A stretch of 5,647 bases of DNA, from assembly GCA_943326215.1 (NCBI GenBank), contig CALPSK010000069.1, positions 1-5,647 on the forward strand, written 5' to 3'. Origin of the DNA: Sediminibacterium ginsengisoli (GTDB lineage Bacteria; Bacteroidota; Bacteroidia; Chitinophagales; Chitinophagaceae). Shown here in pieces: positions 1-4,569 of the stretch. The notes beneath the pieces were generated by a model, which did not search any database, was not told the origin of the DNA, and was given only the letters and a program-made list of their open reading frames with translations. The translations under genes were made by a program, and so were the position numbers. The stretch's first letter is position 1. Every line of letters starts with the position of its first letter.

Positions 1-74
1 AATATCTCCCAAAAATATTGCCAAATCAAGAAATAGAGCAAAATTGACAGAAATAGACCTAAAATAGGCACAAG

Positions 75-101
75 TTGTCACTCATTTGGGCGCTATATTT
101 G
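75..101 (+). promoter_or_regulatory. Bacteroidota-type promoter of the RlmI-family methyltransferase gene
   Basis: A perfect Bacteroidota -7 element (TAnnTTTG; here TATATTTG) lies at 94-101, and a TTG at 75-77 could serve as the -33 element. The spacer of 16 bases is slightly short for this promoter class. Transcription would be expected to start a few bases after 101, at about 105-107, which coincides with the ATG at 106. The call rests on consensus match and position only. The rest of bases 1-105 shows no other gene or convincing element. Confidence 0.6.
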
Positions 102-105
102 TGCC

Positions 106-1281
106 ATGACAAAGGTGTATTTAAACAAGAAAATTAACCCCAGAATTGCACTAGGCCACCCCTGGATTTACAACAATGAAGTTGACCGAATTGCAGGGCC
201 CATAGAACCCGGAGATATAGTGGAAGTTTACTTCTTTGATGGCCAATTAGCAGGCAGGGGTTATATCAATCCCAATTCTCAGATTATTATTAGATTACTT
301 ACCCGAAAAAGAGAAGAAATTGATGCTAATTTTTTCTATGAGAAAATTAAAACAGCCTGGGCCTATAGACAACAATTGGGTTATGTAGAGAACTGCCGAT
401 TAGTATTTGGAGAGGCCGATGGATTACCTGCTTTAATTATTGATAAATTCAATGACTATTTTGTTTTGCAAACTTTATCCTTAGGTATTGATATTTGGAA
501 GCCTGCCATTGTGGATGCGCTTAAAAAAATATTTACTCCTAAAGGAATTTACGAAAGAAATGATGTGCCTGTTAGAGAATTAGAAGGACTCACACAAGTA
601 AAAGATTTTTTAACAGATCCCTTCCCTACTGAAATAATTATTAAAGAAAATGATTTACAATTCTATGTAAATATTGAAACTGGACAGAAGACGGGCTATT
701 TTTTAGACCAACAAGATAATAGAAGAGCTATTAAAGATATTGTAAAAGGAGCCGATGTATTAGGGGCCTTTACTTATACGGGTACTTTTGAAATACATGC
801 TGCTCATTATGGAGCAAAGTCGGTATTAGGTATTGATATTTCAGAAAGCGCCGTTGCACAGGCGAATAAAAATGCTGCTTTAAATAAACTAGATCATATA
901 GTGAAGTTTGAAGCGATGAATGCATTTGATTTATTAAAAAAATGGGGTAAAGAAGGTAGAAAATATGATGTGGTGATGTTGGACCCTCCTGCTTTTACAA
1001 AAAGTAGAAACAATATAGATAAAGCCGTTACAGGTTATAAAGAAATTAATTTAAGAGGTATGCAAATGCTTCGTAATGGTGGCTTTTTAGTAACATCAAG
1101 TTGCACCAACCTAGTGAGCCCTGAATTATTTTTAGAGACTATTCAAATGGCTGCCTGGGATGCTAAGAAAAGAATTCGTCAAGTAACTTATCAGTCACAG
1201 TCTAGCGACCATCCTATTATTTGGGGTATGGAAAATACACACTACTTAAAGTTTTTGATTGTAGAAGTTTGCGATCGATAA
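106..1281 (+). CDS. RlmI-family (COG1092) class I SAM-dependent rRNA methyltransferase
   Basis: Predicted cytoplasmic enzyme of 391 residues that transfers a methyl group from S-adenosylmethionine to a cytosine C5 of rRNA. The characterised relative E. coli RlmI modifies C1962 of 23S rRNA, and the same target is inferred here, not shown. Residues 1-75 look like the N-terminal PUA RNA-binding domain (HPWIY at 18-22). The family signature GQKTGYFLDQQDNR is at 193-206. The Rossmann methyltransferase domain follows: motif I region VLGAFTYTGTF at 218-228, acidic SAM-ribose ligand D244 in GIDIS, motif IV DPPAF at 293-297, and candidate catalytic Cys333 in SSCTN. The C-terminal SSDHPI at 366-371 is also typical. 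Length matches the family (about 390-400). The ATG at 106 puts the N terminus where relatives begin. Position 220 is Gly where Asp or Asn is usual in motif I. The gene stands alone on this strand and converges on the peroxiredoxin gene. Family is near certain; the exact target base is not. Confidence 0.95.
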   Translation: MTKVYLNKKINPRIALGHPWIYNNEVDRIAGPIEPGDIVEVYFFDGQLAGRGYINPNSQIIIRLLTRKREEIDANFFYEKIKTAWAYRQQLGYVENCRLVFGEADGLPALIIDKFNDYFVLQTLSLGIDIWKPAIVDALKKIFTPKGIYERNDVPVRELEGLTQVKDFLTDPFPTEIIIKENDLQFYVNIETGQKTGYFLDQQDNRRAIKDIVKGADVLGAFTYTGTFEIHAAHYGAKSVLGIDISESAVAQANKNAALNKLDHIVKFEAMNAFDLLKKWGKEGRKYDVVMLDPPAFTKSRNNIDKAVTGYKEINLRGMQMLRNGGFLVTSSCTNLVSPELFLETIQMAAWDAKKRIRQVTYQSQSSDHPIIWGMENTHYLKFLIVEVCDR

Positions 1282-1311
1282 TTTTATATTCTATAAAAAT
1301 TAACATGAAGC

Positions 1312-1343
1312 AAAAAGGGTCCCAATGTATTGGGACCCTTTTT
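1312..1343. terminator. Bidirectional intrinsic terminator between convergent genes
   Basis: A perfect inverted repeat has 15-base arms at 1312-1326 and 1329-1343, with A5 at the left end, T5 at the right end and a GC-rich core (GGGTCCC / GGGACCC). The T tract follows the GC stem on either strand, so it can terminate the plus-strand methyltransferase (stop at 1281) and any minus-strand read-through from the peroxiredoxin gene. Confidence 0.93.
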
Positions 1344-1362
1344 AAAAATCATAAGAGGTCAA

Positions 1363-1400
1363 AATTGTTTGGGCTTATATTTTATAAAGCCCTAACAATT
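1363..1400 (-). terminator. Long stem-loop just downstream of the peroxiredoxin gene, probable terminator
   Basis: An imperfect inverted repeat begins 9 bases after the peroxiredoxin stop codon. The outer arms AATTGTT (1363-1369) and AACAATT (1394-1400) pair, there is a T-T mismatch at 1370/1393, and then GGGCTT (1371-1376) pairs with AAGCCC (1387-1392). The AT-rich centre can add more pairs around a TTT loop if one base bulges. Read on the minus strand it ends in AATTTTG, a short and imperfect U tract. It is probably the first of two tandem terminators for this gene; mRNA 3'-end protection is an alternative role. Confidence 0.6.
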
Positions 1401-1409
1401 GGCGACATT

Positions 1410-1883
1410 TCAGTTCAATTTATTCAAAGTAGTTTGAATGGCTTCAAAATTAGGTAAGTCACCAGGGGTTGCACAAATTTCTTCGTATTGAATAACACCC
1501 TCTTTGTCTACTACAAATGCTGCACGCTTACTTACACCTTGCATTTCAAAAGCAGGGAATACATCATACTTCACACCGTAATCAGCAATGGCTGTTTTAT
1601 TAAAATCACTTAATAGAGAGAAATTTAATTTTTGTTCTTCTTTGAATTTACCTAAAGTAAATAAAGAGTCTACAGAAATACCTAAGACCACTGCATTAGC
1701 AGTATTGTAGGTACCGATATTGTCTCTAATACTACATAATTCTGCAGTACAAACGCCTGTAAAAGCTAAAGGAAAAAATAATACGACTACATTTTTACCT
1801 TTATAGTCTGCTAAGTTTACCGCCTTTTTTTCTGTATCAAAAAGTGTAAATGCCGGTGCTGGTTTACCCATTAAATTGCTCAT
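1410..1883 (-). CDS. Peroxiredoxin, AhpE/PrxQ-like (AhpC/TSA redoxin family)
   Basis: Predicted cytoplasmic thiol peroxidase of 157 residues that reduces hydrogen peroxide or organic peroxides through a reactive cysteine. No signal peptide is visible. The thioredoxin-fold core carries the peroxiredoxin active-site pattern P-x3-T-x2-C as P38, T42 and peroxidatic C45 (PLAFTGVC). The conserved active-site arginine is probably R120 in SKRAAF. A second cysteine, C50, sits five residues after C45, the spacing of the resolving cysteine in PrxQ/BCP proteins. The PLAFTG context and the ELCSIRDN stretch resemble AhpE-type proteins instead. A third cysteine is C137. Length is normal for the family (about 150-160). 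It begins at ATG with no Shine-Dalgarno sequence, preceded by its own -7 element at 1920-1927. The 86-base gap to the DUF4296 gene upstream also suggests a separate unit. The physiological reductant cannot be told from sequence. Confidence 0.95.
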   Translation of the reverse strand: MSNLMGKPAPAFTLFDTEKKAVNLADYKGKNVVVLFFPLAFTGVCTAELCSIRDNIGTYNTANAVVLGISVDSLFTLGKFKEEQKLNFSLLSDFNKTAIADYGVKYDVFPAFEMQGVSKRAAFVVDKEGVIQYEEICATPGDLPNFEAIQTTLNKLN

Positions 1884-1919
1884 GTTTATTGTATTTTTAT
1901 TGTTTTAATTCTAAGGATA

Positions 1920-1927
1920 CAAAAGTA
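1920..1927 (-). promoter_or_regulatory. -7 promoter element of the peroxiredoxin gene
   Basis: On the minus strand this reads TACTTTTG, a perfect match to the Bacteroidota TAnnTTTG -7 consensus. It ends 36 bases before the ATG, implying a leader of roughly 30 bases. No TTG is present at the usual -33 distance, so only the -7 part is supported. No peroxide-regulator operator could be recognised in the 86-base gap. Confidence 0.5.
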
Positions 1928-1969
1928 AAATTCTTTACTGAATTCTAGTTTAAAGCCTATGTTATTATA

Positions 1970-2293
1970 TTATTTTTTTTCTCTTTTCGAAAGCTCATTG
2001 ACCGAATCCATTAATTCTTTAAACTCAATGGGATGTTTTTGTAAATAATCGATGGTATTGTAAAACTCCACTCTATCTACCTTATTTAAATCAAATATTT
2101 GCTGGTAAAATTCGATGTTTTTTTTGTCTGCCTTCCAGGTACTATCGACAACAGATACCCTAGAATAATACTCATCGGCTTGCATTAACTGCCAAACCAC
2201 TGTTTGCATGGTTTTCATATCAACGCGCTTGTCCTTAGGGGATGGTGTAGAACAGCCCAGTAAAACACAAGTAAGTATCATTAACTTTTTCAT
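1970..2293 (-). CDS. DUF4296-family lipoprotein
   Basis: Small predicted lipoprotein of 107 residues, function unknown. The N terminus is a lipoprotein signal peptide with lipobox LLGC at 11-14, so mature protein would start at lipidated Cys14 and sit on the periplasmic or outer-membrane side. Residues after the Cys (STPSPKDK) lack the acidic run associated with surface export in Bacteroidota. The body is mostly helical in character and matches my memory of DUF4296: a PKDK/MVD-like opening, an acidic central helix (QADEYY, 38-43), and a C-terminal FYNTIDYLQKHPIEF stretch followed by a charged tail. Its ATG overlaps the stop of the upstream DUF4835 gene in an ATGA, so the two are very probably translationally coupled. 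No clear terminator hairpin follows its TAA. The family call rests on recalled pattern, not a search. Confidence 0.85.
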   Translation of the reverse strand: MKKLMILTCVLLGCSTPSPKDKRVDMKTMQTVVWQLMQADEYYSRVSVVDSTWKADKKNIEFYQQIFDLNKVDRVEFYNTIDYLQKHPIEFKELMDSVNELSKREKK

Positions 2294-3213
2294 TCTAGTT
2301 TTTCTTTATACTTGTTAATATTAGCAATATCTAATAAAGATAAAGTGGTAAGTAATTGTTTTCTAGTGGCTTTATCCGATTTATTAAAAATGCCCACAAT
2401 TTCAGAAAATTTAGCCTGCATGATGATAGGAATAAGCATTCCACTCACCGCGCCCTCGTTCATTTCTTGTAAATTCATTAAAGCATTTAAGATATTACTC
2501 TTAGCAAGTTCTGGTTTTTCTGTCATTTGATCTAAACCCTCTCTATAATAACTATAAATTATATCATGTACCTTATCGTTGCCACTCTTGGTTAGGTTAT
2601 CTATTAAAACATATCTATTTCTTTGGCCATCATAACTTTTCCAGCCACTAATACCACTAGCCTCTGGCGCATTGAAAACTATATTGAGTGCTTTATTGAA
2701 ATAAGGCATGCCGGCCTTCGGTGCAAAGGAATCATAATCTAGTCCTAAAATAATATAAATATAATAAGCGAGTGTGGCAGTTAAATTTGACTCTAAGGGG
2801 TCGGTTCCTTGAATTCTATTTTCATTAAATTCAATAGGTTGAGAGAGCTGATATTTAAAAGTAAAATTAGCATCCTGCATATTCAATACAGAACTACTAT
2901 AACTCGCATTATGAACAGGCCTATTGGAAACAATACTTAATTTGGCATCGTATACGTTTGTGCCAGCCACCGATTCAATAGTAATATAAAAGCTACAATC
3001 AATTTTCTCTTCGTTGGAAAATGCGTCGTTGGACCATTTACGTTGATTGATAAAATCTCTTAATTGAGTTTGTAGTTGAGGGAATATTTTAGGATCGACT
3101 TGGTTGTCCACTTTATTAGACTGAATGGTGATTGAGGCGGCTAGTTCTTGCGCATATAAAAGATGCGCAGTGCCCATGATCATAAAAATGGTAAATAATA
3201 GTTTCTTATACAT
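2290..3213 (-). CDS. porD: DUF4835 family protein, PorD-like (type IX secretion-associated)
   Basis: Predicted secreted protein of 307 residues. A type I signal peptide is clear: basic MYKK, a hydrophobic stretch at 5-20, and a likely cut after Ala21 (LLYA then QELAAS). With no lipobox Cys, the mature protein is expected in the periplasm or loosely on a membrane. The mature start QELAAS, the region VDPKIFPQLQTQLRDFINQ, and the RKWSNDAF and KIDCSFYITI segments match the DUF4835 family of Bacteroidota. As I recall, databases label this family type IX secretion protein PorD; no motif here reveals a mechanism. The C-terminal third is helix-rich. Length of about 300 is usual. The gene lies 82 bases after rpoZ behind a hairpin terminator, and its stop overlaps the start of the DUF4296 gene. 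I found no TAnnTTTG element directly upstream, so expression may depend on read-through or an unrecognised promoter. Confidence 0.9.
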   Translation of the reverse strand: MYKKLLFTIFMIMGTAHLLYAQELAASITIQSNKVDNQVDPKIFPQLQTQLRDFINQRKWSNDAFSNEEKIDCSFYITIESVAGTNVYDAKLSIVSNRPVHNASYSSSVLNMQDANFTFKYQLSQPIEFNENRIQGTDPLESNLTATLAYYIYIILGLDYDSFAPKAGMPYFNKALNIVFNAPEASGISGWKSYDGQRNRYVLIDNLTKSGNDKVHDIIYSYYREGLDQMTEKPELAKSNILNALMNLQEMNEGAVSGMLIPIIMQAKFSEIVGIFNKSDKATRKQLLTTLSLLDIANINKYKEKLE

Positions 3214-3240
3214 AGTCTACCTAATTAACCCTAAAATACA

Positions 3241-3276
3241 AAAACGTCCCGATACCTCAATAGTAGGGGACGTTTT
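3241..3276 (-). terminator. Intrinsic terminator after rpoZ
   Basis: Arms AAAACGTCCC (3241-3250) and GGGACGTTTT (3267-3276) are perfect 10-base complements. A short inner stem TAC/GTA (3253-3255 with 3263-3265) tightens the loop. On the minus strand the stem is followed by TTTTTGTATTTT, a U-rich tail. It lies 19 bases past the rpoZ stop and 27 bases before the porD start, so it would end or attenuate bamD-rpoZ transcription before porD. Confidence 0.85.
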
Positions 3277-3295
3277 AATTTTGCAAAAGCAAATA

Positions 3296-3640
3296 CTAGC
3301 GAAATAAATCGGTTTCTTCGTTTTTACGGTAATATATTTTGTCATCGATAAATTCAGCAGTGGCTAAAATAGCGGGATTTGGCATACGCTCATAAGCCTT
3401 AGAGATTTCGATTTGCTCCTTGTTCTCGTGAATCTCTTCCAAGCTATCGGTATGACTAGCAAACTCTTCTAATTTACTGTGCAATTCTTCTCTTACAGAA
3501 ATACTAATTTGATTGGCTCTTTTAGAGATAATAGAGATAGACTCATACAAGTTACCTGTCTTCGCTTTTAAGGCTTTCAAACTTTTTGTTTCTACAACAG
3601 AAGGGGTGTTGGCACCCATATTTCTTCTTAGTTTACTCAT
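3296..3640 (-). CDS. rpoZ: DNA-directed RNA polymerase subunit omega (Bacteroidota RpoZ/Rpb6 type)
   Basis: Small RNA polymerase subunit of 114 residues that assists folding and assembly of the beta' subunit. The omega/Rpb6 signature is GNLYESISIISKRANQIS at 29-46, equivalent to the classic GN.YE......KRA.Q core. The Bacteroidota-specific extension follows: EEFAS at 58-62, a second conserved block ENKEQIEISKAYERMPNP at 72-89, and KIYYR at 101-105. It is longer than E. coli omega (91 residues), as usual in this phylum, where it is often annotated only as a hypothetical or Rpb6-like protein. The ATG shares ATGA with the bamD stop, indicating translational coupling and one mRNA from the bamD promoter. 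The bamD-rpoZ order is conserved across Bacteroidota. The basic N-terminal tail (MSKLRRN) may not be structured. Confidence 0.95.
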   Translation of the reverse strand: MSKLRRNMGANTPSVVETKSLKALKAKTGNLYESISIISKRANQISISVREELHSKLEEFASHTDSLEEIHENKEQIEISKAYERMPNPAILATAEFIDDKIYYRKNEETDLFR

Positions 3641-4431
3641 TTTATTAAATTTAAAAAATTATCTGTTTGTTTCTTTATTTTTTGTGCTTCAGCCATTAAT
3701 GGACTGTCGCTGTAACGGTCTACAAAATCGTTATACTCTGCTACCACTTTATCAAATCTTTCTTTTTGCTTATCTACAAAACTGTTTTCAGCAAATTGAT
3801 AATAAGCTTTTAAAGTAAGTAGTTTATACTGGTCTGCGTTTTTTGAATCTGGATATCCATCAGACAATAAACCATAAGAAATAGCCGCCGCTCTGTAAAG
3901 TGCAAGGTCTGAATACAAGGTAGCTGTTTTATAGTCCTTCAATTCTAGCTTGGCTCTTGAGGCATCAATTACTTCAGTGGCGTCTTTTACTCTTGTACTC
4001 GTAGGATGTCCATCAATAAATTGTTGCATTAATTGAATGGTTCTATTCGTAGTGGTTTGATCTAATTCTGCTTTTGGTGAACGCTTAAAATAAGTATAAG
4101 CTCTTAAATAATCCACTTCTTCCGTTCTTGGACTATTAGGAAAATACTCCACAAAAGTTTTAAATAAATTTTCTGCATTTTCATAGTCCTTATCGAAGTA
4201 GTATGAGTTCGCAAATTTTAAATATAATTCTTCATAGCGAGGTGTTCCTTTCACAAAAGGTATAACTGATTCAAAGAGCTGCTGTGCGTTAGAATATTTT
4301 TTTTGTAAAAAATAACTCTCCGCCATTTTTACCTTATAATCGACATCTTTATTCTTTAAAATTTTTTGGAATTTTGAAGTACAAGACGACAAGGCCAAAA
4401 CAAGACAAAAAGCAACAAATATTCTATTCAT
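3637..4431 (-). CDS. bamD: Outer membrane protein assembly factor BamD (lipoprotein)
   Basis: Outer-membrane lipoprotein of 264 residues that works with BamA in folding beta-barrel proteins into the outer membrane. The signal peptide ends in lipobox LSSC at 14-17, so Cys17 is the lipidated first residue, followed by TSKFQKILKN, typical of Bacteroidota BamD. The rest is tetratricopeptide-like helical repeats. Clear pairs are around 31-58 (ESYFLQKKYSNAQQLFE), 67-98 (SYYFDKDYENAENLFKTF, then the FPNSP turn), 128-148, 163-194 and 202-242, with HPTS, YPDS and YSDSP turns. An in-frame TTG at 4443 would add four residues (MHPC). I chose the ATG at 4431 because that TTG lies inside the -7 promoter element, and the ATG gives a standard lipoprotein signal. 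It overlaps rpoZ by four bases. Length agrees with the family (about 260-290). Confidence 0.95.
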   Translation of the reverse strand: MNRIFVAFCLVLALSSCTSKFQKILKNKDVDYKVKMAESYFLQKKYSNAQQLFESVIPFVKGTPRYEELYLKFANSYYFDKDYENAENLFKTFVEYFPNSPRTEEVDYLRAYTYFKRSPKAELDQTTTNRTIQLMQQFIDGHPTSTRVKDATEVIDASRAKLELKDYKTATLYSDLALYRAAAISYGLLSDGYPDSKNADQYKLLTLKAYYQFAENSFVDKQKERFDKVVAEYNDFVDRYSDSPLMAEAQKIKKQTDNFLNLIK

Positions 4432-4440
4432 ACAGGGATG

Positions 4441-4448
4441 CAAAATTA
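4441..4448 (-). promoter_or_regulatory. bamD: -7 promoter element of the bamD-rpoZ operon
   Basis: The minus strand reads TAATTTTG, a perfect TAnnTTTG match, ending nine bases before the bamD ATG. The implied mRNA leader is only about 4-7 bases. No TTG lies at a proper -33 distance; the nearest (4461-4463) is only 12 bases upstream. An imperfect inverted repeat at 4461-4488 covers the place where the -33 box would be. Confidence 0.5.
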
Positions 4449-4460
4449 ACTAATAATCCT

Positions 4461-4488
4461 CAATTTATGACGAAAATCGTCCAAATTG
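4461..4488. repeat. Imperfect inverted repeat upstream of the bamD promoter
   Basis: Outer arms CAATTT (4461-4466) and AAATTG (4483-4488) flank a perfect inner stem GACGA (4469-4473) and TCGTC (4477-4481) around an AAA loop. The arms are joined by two bases on the left and one on the right, so the dyad is slightly asymmetric. It sits between the rpsA terminator and the bamD -7 element. It could be an operator, a second hairpin behind rpsA, or chance; on the minus strand it is not followed by a T tract. Confidence 0.45.
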
Positions 4489-4513
4489 GGGGCTGTGGCG
4501 TTAAGATTATTAT

Positions 4514-4548
4514 AAAAAAAGCCCCGAATAGCAACGCTAAACGGGGCT
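4514..4548 (-). terminator. Intrinsic terminator of rpsA
   Basis: Arms AGCCCCG (4520-4526) and CGGGGCT (4542-4548) pair perfectly, and an inner stem TAGC/GCTA (4529-4532 with 4536-4539) closes a three-base loop behind an AA/AA internal loop. On the minus strand the GC-rich stem runs directly into seven Ts (4514-4520). It starts 21 bases after the S1 stop codon. Confidence 0.95.
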
Positions 4549-4569
4549 ATATCAATTACTTAGACTAGA

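Noticed and set aside
1..19. AATAT and ATATT arms at the very start of the window could form a small hairpin.
   Set aside because: Only five A-T pairs with no context on the left side; too weak to call.
44..65. TTGACA at 44-49 and TAAAAT at 60-65 resemble sigma-70 boxes.
   Set aside because: Spacing is 10 bases, far from 17, and Bacteroidota housekeeping promoters use TTG / TAnnTTTG instead.
89..105. GGCGC and GTGCC flank the -7 element just before the methyltransferase ATG and could form a 5-pair stem.
   Set aside because: It needs a G-T wobble, the stem is short, and most of it would not be in the transcript if transcription starts near 106. Probably chance.
1221..1457. Open frame of 78 codons on the plus strand across the methyltransferase end and the convergent gap.
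   Set aside because: It overlaps a well-supported gene, runs through both terminator hairpins, and has no recognisable protein character.
2312..2530. Open frame of 72 codons on the plus strand opposite porD.
   Set aside because: It lies wholly inside a real gene on the other strand; hydrophobic composition follows from antisense reading.
3513..3818. Open frame of 101 codons on the plus strand, hydrophobic, opposite rpoZ and bamD.
   Set aside because: It is antisense to two conserved genes; the apparent membrane-like composition is a reading shadow of charged helices.
4374..4568. Open frame of 64 codons on the plus strand between bamD and rpsA.
   Set aside because: It spans the bamD promoter, the inverted repeat and the rpsA terminator, and has no family resemblance.
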